Assembly (NCBI RefSeq): GCF_026236535.1
Contig: NZ_JAHTMW010000002.1
Span: forward strand, 496,001 to 560,000
Direction of reading: 5' to 3'
Source of the DNA: Streptomyces sp. SKN60
Lineage (GTDB): Bacteria > Actinomycetota > Actinomycetes > Streptomycetales > Streptomycetaceae
Length of the DNA stretch: 64,000 bases
In this document: in pieces, positions 15,633 through 26,340 of the stretch
Numbering within the stretch: position 1 is the first letter of the stretch
Layout: each line of letters begins with the position of its first letter
The notes under the pieces: generated by a model
Database searches by the model: none
Told to the model about the DNA's origin: nothing
What the model saw: only the letters and a program-made list of their open reading frames with translations
Position numbers and translations under genes: made by a program

Positions 15633-17615
15633 TTACTCGGGGTCCGCGACCAGGGCGGTGCGGCGGCGGGCCAGGACGTCGCGGGTGCGCTGGAGGCGCA
15701 GGGCGAGTTGCACTTCGAGGACCTGGCCGGGCTTCTGCCATTCGGTGCCGAGGAGTTCGCCGATGCGCTCCAGGCGGCGGGAGACCGTGTTGGGGTGCAC
15801 GTGCAGGGCCTCGGCCGCGTTGGTGGGGCTGGCGCCGGAGGCGAAGTAGGCCTCCAGGGTGCGGGTGAGATCGGTGAACCGCTCGGCGTCGTAGTCCAGT
15901 ACGGGGCCGATCGCCGACTCGATGAAGCCGTCCACGTCGTGGTCGTCGGAGAGCAGCAGGCCCAGGAAGCCCAGGTCGTCGACGGACGCGGCGGCACCGG
16001 CGCCGCCGAGCGCGCTCATGGCGTCCAGGCAGCGCATGGCCTCCTGGGAGAGCCGGGCGACGCTGTCGGGGCTCCAGCCGGGGCCGGCGGCGCCGACGGA
16101 CACCGGATGCCCGAGCAGCGGGGCGAGTTCGGCGGAGACGGCCTTCGCGGCGGCGGAGGCGTCCACTCCGGGCAGCAGCAGCACGATGCAGCCGCCCTGC
16201 ACGGTCTTCAGACCCGCCATCCGGTACGCGTACGAGGACGCCCACACGACGGCGCGGCCCTGCTCGCCGCCCTCGGGCCGGGCCACCACCAGGACGTGCG
16301 GCTTGCGCAGGTCGATGCCGAGGCGGCGGGCGCGCTGGGCGATCTGCTGCGGGGCGTGCTGCGGCTCGGCGAGCAGGTCGTCGAGGAGCTCGTCGCGGAC
16401 GGGGCCCTCGGCGACGGCGGTGGAGCGCTGCATCAGGAGCAGGAAGGCGACGGACTGGGCAGCGAGTTCGAGCAGGCGCTCGTCCTCTCCGGTGAGCGGG
16501 GTGGCGGCGCTGACGACGAGGACGCCGAGGTCCTCGGAGCCGGCGATGACCGGGGCGACCCAGGTCTGCGCGGGGGCCCCGGCCCGCGGGGTGTCGTCCC
16601 CGGCGGGGGCGCGGACGGGACGGCGGCCGGCGTGCGCGTCGAGGGAGGCCTTCGCCACCGCGTCCTCGTCGAAGGCAGGGACCTCGCCGGCGGCGGCGAG
16701 CGTGCGGCCGCCCGGGTCGCGGACCAGGACGCAGGCGTCGAGGGCGTCGCCGGCGGTCTTGGCGACGCCGAGGAGATCGCCGCCGGACAGCACCAGGTTC
16801 ATGATCCGGCCGTGGGCCTCGCCGATGTAGCGCATGCGGGTGAGCGCGGTACGGGCGCGGGAGCTGTCCTGCTCCAGTTCGGTGACCTCGGCGCGGGTCT
16901 GGTCGAGCAGGCCGGCCTTCTCGGTGGCCACGGCGGCCAGGTCGGCGAGCGGGGCGAGCAGGCCGAGCTCGCCGTCGGCGAACCGGCGGGCCCGGCGGTC
17001 CCCGCCGTACAGCAGGCCGAGGACCGTGTCGCCGATCCGCAGCGGCACGGCGAGCACCGCGCGCAGTCCCTCGTCGCGGACCAGCCGGTCGACGGCGGGC
17101 ACGTGCGGGAAGCGGTCGTCCGTCAGATAGTCCTCGGTCCAGGCCGGTCCGCCGAGGACGTGGACGAGACCGCCCAGCCCCTCGCGCTCCAGAGCGGCGG
17201 TGCAGCCGGCCGGGTCGAGGACGGTGAGCCCGCCCTCGCTGCTGTGCAGCACGCGCGTGCCGTGCGCGTCGCGCAGGGTGACGCAGGCCAGGTCGAGGTC
17301 GAGGAGCCGGCGGGCGCGGCGGACGATCAGGCGCAGCAGTCCGTCGAGGTCGTACGGGTGGGTGAGGTCGCGGACGGTGTCGGCGAGCGCGTCGAGCGCG
17401 AGGCCGCGCTGCTCGCGGCGGGCGAGCGACTGGGCGACACCGGTCGCGAGCTGCACGGCCCGCTCCAGATGGGCGAGTTCGGCGGCCGGGCGGCCGGCCT
17501 CGCGGGCCCCGTCGAGCAGCTCGGCGAGCCGCTCCGGCGGCGCCTGCTGGGCGAGCAGCTCCAGCACGGAGAGCGCGTCCACGCTTCCGCCCCCGTCCGT
17601 GCCGTGGTGGGACAT
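15633..17615 (-). CDS. GAF-domain PucR/CdaR-type transcriptional regulator
   Basis: This 660-residue protein has an N-terminal helical region, a GAF sensor domain around residues 75-235 (DLDGLLRLIVRRARRLLDLDLACVTLRD ... GLRAVLAVPLRIGDTVLGLLYGG), a second sensor-like region to about 380, and a C-terminal PucR helix-turn-helix (LEAYFASGASPTNAAEALHVHPNTVSRRLERIGELLG, about 595-635). Such regulators often control catabolism of purines, amino acids or aromatics. The start at ATG 17615 has GGGAG 7 bp upstream. Just before it are a 46-codon frame with QQF repeats and the SARP gene on the same strand, so the three may be cotranscribed. The ligand is unknown. Confidence 0.87.
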   Translation of the reverse strand: MSHHGTDGGGSVDALSVLELLAQQAPPERLAELLDGAREAGRPAAELAHLERAVQLATGVAQSLARREQRGLALDALADTVRDLTHPYDLDGLLRLIVRRARRLLDLDLACVTLRDAHGTRVLHSSEGGLTVLDPAGCTAALEREGLGGLVHVLGGPAWTEDYLTDDRFPHVPAVDRLVRDEGLRAVLAVPLRIGDTVLGLLYGGDRRARRFADGELGLLAPLADLAAVATEKAGLLDQTRAEVTELEQDSSRARTALTRMRYIGEAHGRIMNLVLSGGDLLGVAKTAGDALDACVLVRDPGGRTLAAAGEVPAFDEDAVAKASLDAHAGRRPVRAPAGDDTPRAGAPAQTWVAPVIAGSEDLGVLVVSAATPLTGEDERLLELAAQSVAFLLLMQRSTAVAEGPVRDELLDDLLAEPQHAPQQIAQRARRLGIDLRKPHVLVVARPEGGEQGRAVVWASSYAYRMAGLKTVQGGCIVLLLPGVDASAAAKAVSAELAPLLGHPVSVGAAGPGWSPDSVARLSQEAMRCLDAMSALGGAGAAASVDDLGFLGLLLSDDHDVDGFIESAIGPVLDYDAERFTDLTRTLEAYFASGASPTNAAEALHVHPNTVSRRLERIGELLGTEWQKPGQVLEVQLALRLQRTRDVLARRRTALVADPE

Positions 17616-17618
17616 GTA

Positions 17619-17759
17619 TCAACTCCCGCTCTTGTGCAGAACCGGGCGTCGCGCCGGACGCCCGTACCGCTGGTACTGCTGGAACTGCTGGAACTGCTGG
17701 AACTGCTGGAACTGCTGGAACTGCTGGAACTGCTGGCTGAGACTGGATCGCTCGTGCAC
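17619..17759 (-). CDS. Possible 46-residue peptide with a QQF repeat (doubtful gene)
   Basis: The frame runs from GTG 17759 to a TGA that ends 3 bp before the PucR start codon. It encodes VHERSSLS, then six QQF units and QQYQRYGRP, and ends VLHKSGS. The 9-bp tandem repeat at 17667-17738 keeps the frame because its unit is a multiple of three, and the stop lies beside the next gene as in coupled pairs. Against it, there is no ribosome site, the composition is low-complexity, and I know of no homologue. It could be a leader peptide or simply a repeat with an open frame. Confidence 0.3.
   Translation of the reverse strand: MHERSSLSQQFQQFQQFQQFQQFQQFQQYQRYGRPARRPVLHKSGS
17667..17738. repeat. 9-bp tandem repeat, about eight units
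   Basis: The unit CTGCTGGAA is repeated perfectly six times from 17676 to 17729, with degenerate units on each side (CCGCTGGTA and CTGCTGGCT). It starts 52 bp upstream of the PucR-type start codon. Perfect short repeats suggest recent copy-number change by slippage. Confidence 0.9.
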
Positions 17760-17805
17760 GCCGGTCAACGGACCGGGCGTCAGGAGCGGGCGGGGCGCGG
17801 CCGGA

Positions 17806-18720
17806 TCAGACCGGCGCGCCCGCGAACGACGCGCCCGCGAAGGCGGGTACGAGCCGGGGCGTACGGGCCCACACGCCGGGCGCCTGCGCGGGCACCCGGG
17901 GCGGCCGGGCGCCGTCCCGGACGGTGAGCAGCGAGCGGTAGAGCCGGCGCAGCCGCGCGGAGGGCTCCCGGTCGCCGTCGACGAGGAGCGCGCCGCACAG
18001 ACGCTGGTAGACGTCGAGGGCGTCCTCGGTGCGCCCGGAGCGCAGCAGCGCGACCATGAACTGGGCGTGCAGCGCCTCGTTGACGGGGTGCCGGGCGACG
18101 AGGGTGGCGAGTTCGGGGACCATCTCGGCGTGCTTGCCGAGGCCCAGCTGCGCCTCCACCCACTGGTCGAGGACGCTCATCCGGGAGGCGGCCAGGCGCA
18201 CGGTCTCGGCGCGCAGCCGGGGTCCGGCGGCCACGCCCTCGTAGGGCTCGCCGCGCCAGAGGGCGAGCGCCTCGCCGAGCCGGAGCGCGGCCCGGGACAG
18301 GTCGCCGGCCTCCATGGCGCGGTAGCCGGCGCCCGCGGCGCGCTCGAACCGGCCGACGTCGTGGGAGCCGCCGCCGGTGTCGAGGCGGTAGCCGCCGGAC
18401 TGGGCGGCGAGCACGGTCTCGGCGGTGCGCCCGTCCGCGGCGCGCCCGTCGCCCGTACGCCCGTCGCCCGGACGCCGGTCGCCGTCGTGGAGGGCGGCGG
18501 CGATGAGCGCGCGAAGTCCCGTGATGTGCGCGTGGAGTTCGGCGCGGGCGCCGCGCGGGCCGCCGGACGGCCACAGTTCGGCCATGAGCACGGTGGCCGG
18601 CACGACCTGGTCGGCGGAGGCGGCGAGCAGCGCGAGCACCTGTCGCGGCGCGGCGGCGGTCGGGGTGATCGACACCCCGTTCTCGCACACCGAAAGTCCC
18701 CCCAGGATCCGGACGTCCAC
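17806..18720 (-). CDS. SARP-family pathway activator
   Basis: This 304-residue protein has the small-SARP layout: an N-terminal OmpR-like winged helix (MDVRILGGLSVCENGVSITPTAAAPRQVLALLAASADQVVPATVLMAELWP) and a bacterial transcriptional activation domain (GDLSRAALRLGEALALWRGEPYEG ... HPVNEALHAQFMVALLRSGRTEDALDVYQRLCGAL). SARPs activate antibiotic clusters by binding direct repeats near -35 with RNA polymerase. Here no biosynthetic cluster is adjacent. The linker has a GDGRTGDGRAADGRT repeat at about residues 82-97. Two ARE-like sites lie 48-91 bp upstream of the start and a third further out, matching control by the gamma-butyrolactone receptor encoded next to it. Confidence 0.9.
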   Translation of the reverse strand: MDVRILGGLSVCENGVSITPTAAAPRQVLALLAASADQVVPATVLMAELWPSGGPRGARAELHAHITGLRALIAAALHDGDRRPGDGRTGDGRAADGRTAETVLAAQSGGYRLDTGGGSHDVGRFERAAGAGYRAMEAGDLSRAALRLGEALALWRGEPYEGVAAGPRLRAETVRLAASRMSVLDQWVEAQLGLGKHAEMVPELATLVARHPVNEALHAQFMVALLRSGRTEDALDVYQRLCGALLVDGDREPSARLRRLYRSLLTVRDGARPPRVPAQAPGVWARTPRLVPAFAGASFAGAPV

Positions 18721-18767
18721 CTTGCCCCCTCAGTGTCTGCGCACGGGATGACCCTGGACGATTAGAA

Positions 18768-18788
18768 AAGAGACCGCGCGGCATGTCA
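18768..18788. promoter_or_regulatory. ARE-like receptor site 1 upstream of the SARP gene
   Basis: The sequence AAGAGACCGCGCGGCATGTCA has the geometry ACCG-NN-CGGY-ATG. It matches site 2 at 15 of 21 positions with a 23-bp offset, so the two form a direct repeat. The centre is about 58 bp upstream of the SARP start. Confidence 0.55.
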
Positions 18789-18790
18789 AT

Positions 18791-18811
18791 AAGAAACCGG
18801 ACGGTATGGAA
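18791..18811. promoter_or_regulatory. ARE-like receptor site 2 upstream of the SARP gene
   Basis: AAGAAACCGGACGGTATGGAA contains ACCG-GA-CGGT-ATGG. The right half, GGACGGTATGG, agrees at 10 of 11 positions with the known ArpA half-site GG(T/C)CGGT(A/T)(T/C)G(T/G). This is the best receptor site in the window. Confidence 0.7.
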
Positions 18812-18910
18812 TCTCCGGACCCCGTGGGCGGAAATTTTGCCCGGTTCGCCCCACCTTTGCCCCATCAACAACGCGTCAGGATGTGAGGAAACGTACTCGC
18901 GGATCCAGAT

Positions 18911-18931
18911 ACTGGACCCACGGGTATGGTT
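18911..18931. promoter_or_regulatory. ARE-like receptor site 3, distal
   Basis: ACCC-AC-GGGT-ATGG (18916-18929) has the same ACC-N4-GGTATGG pattern as sites 1 and 2 and a perfect 4-bp dyad. It lies about 200 bp upstream of the SARP start, where it could support looping or a separate transcript. Confidence 0.5.
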
Positions 18932-18982
18932 TCCCGCTCGTTTTCAGGCAGGCGTGCGGGCGCCTTCCGGCCAGCGGCACGA

Positions 18983-19004
18983 GAAAACCGGCATGGCGGT
19001 TTTC
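18983..19004. terminator. Stem-loop GAAAACCG/CGGTTTTC
   Basis: GAAAACCG and CGGTTTTC form a perfect 8-bp stem around GCATGG, with T-rich sequence on the flank. It lies between the receptor gene (ends 19275) and the SARP promoter region, so it may stop receptor transcripts before the SARP promoter. Confidence 0.5.
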
Positions 19005-19132
19005 TTTGAGATCATGATGGCCCGGCGCGGACGCAGGGGGAAGCACCCCACCACCAGGAAGTGACGCATCAGAACATGACGTCCGGGGGACGCCAGGGGT
19101 ACGGGCCGGGAACGGGCGCGGGGAGACCCACA

Positions 19133-19244
19133 CGGAAGGGCCCAAGCGGAAGGGCCCAAGCGGAAGGGCCCACGCGGAAGGGCCCAAGCGGAAGGGCCCA
19201 AGCGGAAGGGCCCAAGCGGAAGGCCCCCACGAGGAAGGGCCTCC
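19133..19244. repeat. 14-bp tandem repeat, about eight units
   Basis: The unit CGGAAGGGCCCAAG starts at 19133, 19147, 19161 (one change), 19175, 19189 and 19203; two degenerate units reach 19244. Each unit carries the GGGCCC palindrome. The 14-bp period rules out a simple coding repeat. It begins 31 bp beyond the receptor stop codon. The remaining gap to the SARP gene (18721-19274, 554 bp) holds the ARE sites and the stem-loop but no gene I can support. Confidence 0.9.
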
Positions 19245-19274
19245 CCAGAGGGGTCCGGCCGTGCGGAGCCCCGC

Positions 19275-19922
19275 CTAGGAGGCCTCGTCCGCGAGGCCCA
19301 GCGCGCGGGCGCCGCGGCCCGGCTCCAGGTCCAGCATGGTGAGCACCGCCGGCACCACGATGCTGGGCAGTAAGTGCTGGTAGAGCGCGGAGGCCCAGCG
19401 CTCCATGGAGGAGCGGTCGCCCTCCAGCGCATGGGTCATCAGATTGAGCCCGGCGTAGGCGCCGACCACCAGCGGGGCCACCTGCTCGGGGTCGGCGTGC
19501 GGCAGCAGCTCGCCCTGCCCCTTCGCCTCGCGCAGCAGGCTCATGTTGATGTCGGTCCACTCACGGTAGGGGCCGCTGCGGTTGAGGTCGTGGCCGCCCT
19601 GGTCGAGGGTGAGCCGGACGCTGCCGCTGAGCACCCGGTCGACGGTGAGCCGGTGCGCGAAGACCATGCCGACGTCCACGAACTCCTGGACCTTGCAGGT
19701 CTGCGGCGGGGGCGTGGGCACCACGGACACCTGCGCGTCGATCACCGCGTGCGCGAGGTCTTCCTTGGAGTCGAAGTGGAAGTAGAGCGCGCCCTTGGTC
19801 ACCTGGGCGAGGGCGAGGATGTCGGAGAGCTTCGCCGCCTCGTAGCCCCGCTCGTCGAAGACGGCCGCCGCCGCCTCCAGGATCGCCCTGCGGGTACGGA
19901 TCGCCCGATCCTGCTTCGCCAT
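19275..19922 (-). CDS. Gamma-butyrolactone receptor (ArpA/ScbR family) with a TTA codon
   Basis: This 215-residue TetR-superfamily protein opens MAKQDRAIRTRRAILEAAAAVFDERGYEAA and has VTKGALYFHFDSKEDLAHAV, close to ScbR (MAKQDRAIRTRQTILDAAAQVFEKQGY, GALYFHFQSKEELA). Later receptor-type features include VRLTLDQGGHDLNRSGPYREW and LPSIVVPAVLTMLDLEPGRGAR. These receptors bind ARE sites and release DNA when a gamma-butyrolactone is bound. Codon 184 (19371-19373 on the plus strand, in HLLPS) is TTA, the rare bldA-dependent leucine codon. An ARE-like site lies upstream at 19976-19996. No gamma-butyrolactone synthase gene (scbA/afsA type) is nearby, so it may be an orphan receptor. Confidence 0.9.
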   Translation of the reverse strand: MAKQDRAIRTRRAILEAAAAVFDERGYEAAKLSDILALAQVTKGALYFHFDSKEDLAHAVIDAQVSVVPTPPPQTCKVQEFVDVGMVFAHRLTVDRVLSGSVRLTLDQGGHDLNRSGPYREWTDINMSLLREAKGQGELLPHADPEQVAPLVVGAYAGLNLMTHALEGDRSSMERWASALYQHLLPSIVVPAVLTMLDLEPGRGARALGLADEAS

Positions 19923-19975
19923 GGGAGTCACGTCCCTCTCATCGCGCCCGAACCGGCATCCCGGTGGCCCGAGAA

Positions 19976-19996
19976 AACAAACCTTGGGGTACCAAT
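19976..19996. promoter_or_regulatory. ARE-like site 4 upstream of the receptor gene (autoregulation)
   Basis: AACAAACCTTGGGGTACCAAT contains ACCT-TG-GGGT-ACC, the same ACC-N4-GGTA(T/C) geometry as the sites before the SARP gene. It is 54-74 bp upstream of the receptor start at 19922, a usual place for receptor self-repression. Confidence 0.6.
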
Positions 19997-20110
19997 TTTC
20001 CGGCAGCTGGAAGATACCCGAAGCCATGTTCGCAATGAACCCGAACGCCCGGCCATCGCCGAATTCACGCCTCTGACCAGCTGATTTGCCGATCTACTCG
20101 AGTAAGAGAA

Positions 20111-20143
20111 CGTCAGGTCGGCTCCGCTCGCGCCGACCTGACG
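20111..20143. terminator. Strong hairpin after the vWA lipoprotein gene
   Basis: CGTCAGGTCGGC and GCCGACCTGACG form a perfect 12-bp stem with a 9-base loop. It lies 108 bp downstream of the vWA stop (20251) and upstream of the receptor promoter on the same strand, separating the two units. The rest of 19923-20250 holds site 4 and further GC-rich inverted sequence but no gene. Confidence 0.75.
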
Positions 20144-20250
20144 GCGTGCTCGATCTCTTCGAACGTCACTCAGGGCGACCGGAAAACCGACCCTCCGGTC
20201 CCCTGTTCGGTATACCGGCCGGACCGGCCGGTCGGTCAGCGTACGGCCGG

Positions 20251-21819
20251 TCAGTCCGCGTACGGGTCGGCGGAACCGTCGCGGCCGCCGAGCCGGTCGG
20301 CCTGCCGGATGGCCTCGGCCAGCTCCCGTACGGACGCCGAGCGGGCCCGGTCGGCGAGCGCGCCCGCGCGGGCCGCGAGGCCGGAGAGCTGCGGGGCTCC
20401 GGCCACCTGGCCGCCGCGCAGCCGGTCGGCGAAGTAGGCGGCGATGGCGGTCAGCTGGAGGCTGTCGTGGCCGCCGCCCCAGATCGGCGCGGTGAGCGCG
20501 GCGGTCTCGACGGTGCCGGAGCGCTCGTGCGGGGCGCGGGTCGCGGGGTCGAGCCAGTGGACGGTGGCGGTGGCGACCCGGCCCTGCTGCCCGGGCCGCA
20601 GCTTCACCGCGTACAGCGCGGTCACGGTGTGCCCGGCGCCGACCTCGCCGCCGTCCACCCGGTCGTTGCGGAAGTCCTCGTCGGCGACCTTGCGGTTGTC
20701 GTAACCGATGAGCTTGAAGCTCTCCACGGTCCTCGGGTCGAAGGCGACCTGCGCCTTGGCGTCGCGGGCGCGCAGTTCGATGTGGCTGGGGAGCTGGTCG
20801 ACGAAGACCTTGCGGGCCTGCTCGGAGGTGCCGACGTAGCTGGTGTGGCCGTCGCCCTTGTCGGCGAGCTGCTCCATGAAGGCATCGCCGTAGTCGCTGC
20901 CGACGCCGACGCCGAACAGTGTGATGCCGTACGTGCGGCGCTCCTTGTCGACGCGCTCCAGGATGCCGGAGGCCTCGGTGTCGCCGGTGTTGGCGAGGGC
21001 GTCGGAGAGCAGCACGACCCGGTTGGTGGCGCCCTTGCGGCGGCCCTCGACGGCGACGCCGTAGCCGGTGCGGACGCCCGCCTCGACGTTGGTGGAGGAG
21101 GTGGTCTCCAGGGCGTCGACGACCTCGTGGATCCGGCCGCGGTTGGGGCCGACGCGGGTCATGGGGAGCCGGGTCTCGGCGTCGGAGCTGAAGGTGACGA
21201 GGGCGACGGAGTCGTCGTCGCGGAGCTTGTCGGCGAGCAGCCCGAGGGACTCCTTGACCAGGTCGAGGCGGCCCGGTTCGCCCATGGAGCCGGAGATGTC
21301 GACGACGAAGGTGAGGGCGGCGGGCGGGCGTTCGCCGTCGCTGGGCCTCGTGGCGAGGCCGACGCGTACGAGCGACCAGCCGGGCGCGTCGGAGCGGGCG
21401 CCGTCGACGGTGACGCTGAAGCCGTTGTCCTCGGGACGCCGATAGTCCGGTTTGAAGCTGTTGACGAACTCCTCGGGACGGACGTCCGCCGGGTCGGGCA
21501 GCCGGCCCTCGGCGAGGGTGCGGCGGGCGTAGCCGTACGAGGCGGTGTCGACGTCGAGCGCGAAGGTGGACAGCCGGTCCGGGGCGGGCGCGGGCTTCCC
21601 GTCGGGGGCCTTGCTCGGCGCCTTCTCCGCCGCGCCCTTGCCGCCGTCGGGGACGGCCGGGCGGTTCGGCGCGGGCGCGCCCCGGTCGGCGCGGGAGCCG
21701 TCCGCACTGGTGCGCGAACCGTTTGCGCCGCCCGCGCAGCCCGCGACCAGCAGGACGCCTCCGAGCGTTCCGGCGACCACACCGGCCAGCCTTCGCTTCA
21801 TGATCCGCTTCATGGGCAT
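20251..21819 (-). CDS. vWA-domain lipoprotein (YfbK-like)
   Basis: This 522-residue protein has a lipoprotein signal (MKRRLAGVVAGTLGGVLLVAGC), a Ser/Pro-rich linker, an N-terminal segment STFALDVDTASYGYARRTL typical of YfbK-type proteins, a von Willebrand A domain with a full MIDAS (DISGSM near residue 165, then SSTNVEAG and LLSDALANTGD), and a C-terminal DUF3520-like part. It should be anchored outside the cell membrane and bind divalent metal; the partner is unknown. Three nearby ATG codons are possible; 21819 was chosen because GGGGG lies just upstream. It is divergent from the HTH gene at 22048. Confidence 0.85.
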   Translation of the reverse strand: MPMKRIMKRRLAGVVAGTLGGVLLVAGCAGGANGSRTSADGSRADRGAPAPNRPAVPDGGKGAAEKAPSKAPDGKPAPAPDRLSTFALDVDTASYGYARRTLAEGRLPDPADVRPEEFVNSFKPDYRRPEDNGFSVTVDGARSDAPGWSLVRVGLATRPSDGERPPAALTFVVDISGSMGEPGRLDLVKESLGLLADKLRDDDSVALVTFSSDAETRLPMTRVGPNRGRIHEVVDALETTSSTNVEAGVRTGYGVAVEGRRKGATNRVVLLSDALANTGDTEASGILERVDKERRTYGITLFGVGVGSDYGDAFMEQLADKGDGHTSYVGTSEQARKVFVDQLPSHIELRARDAKAQVAFDPRTVESFKLIGYDNRKVADEDFRNDRVDGGEVGAGHTVTALYAVKLRPGQQGRVATATVHWLDPATRAPHERSGTVETAALTAPIWGGGHDSLQLTAIAAYFADRLRGGQVAGAPQLSGLAARAGALADRARSASVRELAEAIRQADRLGGRDGSADPYAD

Positions 21820-21990
21820 ATCCCCCATCTCCTCATCTCTCCCTGGGAGGTCGGCACTTGTGAATGTGACGTCCGGGAGGGCCGGAAGGAGCAGACGAAG
21901 GAGTTGCGGAAGGATCTCAATGCGGCAACGGCGGCGGGGGCGCGCTGCCGTGGCAGGGACTCGCCATCCTTGTCAACAGGGGTTGTCACC

Positions 21991-22010
21991 GTACGCAGTC
22001 GCGTGCGTAC
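21991..22010. promoter_or_regulatory. Inverted repeat GTACGCA/TGCGTAC before the HTH regulator
   Basis: GTACGCA and TGCGTAC face each other across 6 bp, 38 bp upstream of the GTG start at 22048. TTGTCA occurs twice just upstream (21970 and 21983). Together they mark the divergent promoter region between the vWA and HTH genes. Confidence 0.4.
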
Positions 22011-22047
22011 ATGGAGTGGCACACCGATCGGGCGGGGGTGGTCAGCG

Positions 22048-22758
22048 GTGGCAGAGACAGCGGGCTCCGTGATGCTCGCCCGTTCGGCGATGGGCCGGGC
22101 CGGTCCGGAGCCGCAGCGTCCGCCGGGGCGCCCGGTGCGCGGCACCCGCCGGGTCAGCGCCGCGCTCGCGGGCCTGGCGGCGTCCGCGCGGCACGAGTTG
22201 CTGACCTTCGACGACCCGGCGGCCTCCGTGTCGCGCGCGATCCCCGAGCCGTTCCTGGAGCTGGCGGGAGCGTGCATGCGCGCGGCGGCGGAGCGGGCCG
22301 GCGAGGTCCGCCGGATCGTCCCCCGGCACGCCCTCCCCCAGGTGGCGGGGGCGGTCCGGGTCCCGGGCCGGGCCCGGGTCGCCGAGACCATCCCGTTCAA
22401 GATGATCGTCGTGGACCGCACGGTCGCCGCGGTCCCGCTCGACCTGGAGCTGCACTACAACGGGCTGCTCCTGATCCGCGACCCGGTGGTCGTCCAGGCC
22501 CTGGTCCGGGCCCACCACGCCTCGTGGGACACCAGCCAGGAGCTGGCGGGCCTGACCCCTCCCGCCCGCGAACTGCCGCCGCAGCTGCGCCCCGTGCTCG
22601 ACGCCCTCCTCGCGGGGCTCACCGACGAGACGGCCGCGGCCCGCCTGGGCATGTCGCCGCGGACGTACAGCCGGAGGGTGGGTGAGCTGATGGCGGCCCT
22701 GGGCACGACGAGCCGCTTCCGCGCGGGGGCGGAAGCGGCTCGAAGGGGGTGGATCTAG
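22048..22758 (+). CDS. LuxR-type HTH regulator without a receiver domain
   Basis: This 236-residue protein ends with a LuxR/GerE-like helix-turn-helix (LLAGLTDETAAARLGMSPRTYSRRVGELMAALGTTSRFRAGAEAARRGWI, about residues 180-236). The N-terminal half (ARHELLTFDDPAASVSR ... ETIPFKMIVVDRTVAAVPLDLELHYNGLLLIRDPVVVQALV) resembles the phospholipase-D-like/TrmB-type sensor found in many Streptomyces orphan LuxR proteins, with no phosphoacceptor domain. The start was set at GTG 22048 by frame and codon usage; the ribosome site is weak. It ends 28 bp before the stop of the convergent ABC permease gene. The signal and targets are unknown. Confidence 0.75.
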   Translation: MAETAGSVMLARSAMGRAGPEPQRPPGRPVRGTRRVSAALAGLAASARHELLTFDDPAASVSRAIPEPFLELAGACMRAAAERAGEVRRIVPRHALPQVAGAVRVPGRARVAETIPFKMIVVDRTVAAVPLDLELHYNGLLLIRDPVVVQALVRAHHASWDTSQELAGLTPPARELPPQLRPVLDALLAGLTDETAAARLGMSPRTYSRRVGELMAALGTTSRFRAGAEAARRGWI

Positions 22759-22786
22759 ACGGCCGACAGAGGGGGCTCGTGCCGGG

Positions 22787-23679
22787 TCAGGACACGATGT
22801 CCTTGCGAGCGAAGCCCCGGAAGGCGAGGGCGAAGAGGATCAGGGCGTACGTGACGGAGACCGCCGCGCCCTTGGCCATGCCCGTCCACTCCAGCTGCGG
22901 CTGGAGCGCGTCGATCCAGGAGAACTGCCAGTGCGCCGGGAGGAAGGAGCGCCAGTCGCCGAGGGCGGTGACCGCGTCGAGGACGTTGCCGATGATGGTG
23001 AGTCCGACGGCGCCGCCGACCGCGCCCAGGGGTGCGTCGGTGCGGGTGGAGAGCCAGAAGGCGAGGCCCGCGGTGACGAGTTGGGACACGAAGACGAAGG
23101 CGACGGCGATGCCGATCCGCAGCAGCGACTCGCCGGCCGGGAGCGCGCCGCCGGTGGGCAGCTTCAGCGGGCCCCAGCCGTAGGCGACGGTGCCGGCGAC
23201 GAGCGCGACCAGCGGAAGGAGCAGCATCGCGGCGGCGCTGAAGCCGAGGGCCACGGCGAGCTTGGACCACAGCAGCCGGGCGCGCGGCACGGGTGCGGCG
23301 AGCAGATAGCGCAGCGAGGACCAGCCGGCCTCGGAGGCCACGGTGTCGCCGCAGAAGAGGGCGACCGGGATCACCAGGAGGAAGCCGGCGGAGACGAAGA
23401 GACAGGTGGCGACGAAGTTGGCGCCGGATGCCGTCGCCGTGTCCATCAGGTTGATCCGGCCGTTCCCGTTGCCGTTGTCGCCCGGCGAACCGCCGATGGC
23501 GAAGGCGACGATGAGGACGAACGGGAGGGCGGCCAGGATCAGCCCCATGACCAGGGTGCGGCGGCGCTTGAGCTGGCGCAGGGCCTCGACCCGCAGCGGC
23601 AGGGTGCGGCCCGGCGCGTAACCGGTCGCGGTGGCGCTCGCGGGCGCGGTCGCGGGCCCCGTGGGCGTGGTGGCGGTGG

Positions 23680-23683
<4 letters not shown>
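22787..23683 (-). CDS. ABC-2 type permease
   Basis: This 298-residue protein has a Thr/Ala-rich N-terminal tail, a first helix (TLVMGLILAALPFVLIVAFAIGG), a polar loop with GDNGNGNGRINLMDTATASGANFVATCLFVSAGFLLVIPVALFCGDTVASEAGWSSLRYLLAAPVPRARLLWSKL, and about six helices in total. The segment DTVASExxxSSLRYLLAxPVxRxRLLxSK is the usual ABC-2 coupling region. It overlaps the hydrolase-ATPase fusion gene by 4 bp and must be the membrane partner of that ATPase. The exported substrate is unknown. Confidence 0.88.

Positions 23684-26340
<2,657 letters not shown>

Noticed and set aside
18783..19064. Possible 93-codon gene on the plus strand in the SARP/receptor gap
   Set aside because: No ribosome site, no recognisable domain, and it overlaps the ARE-like sites and the stem-loop.
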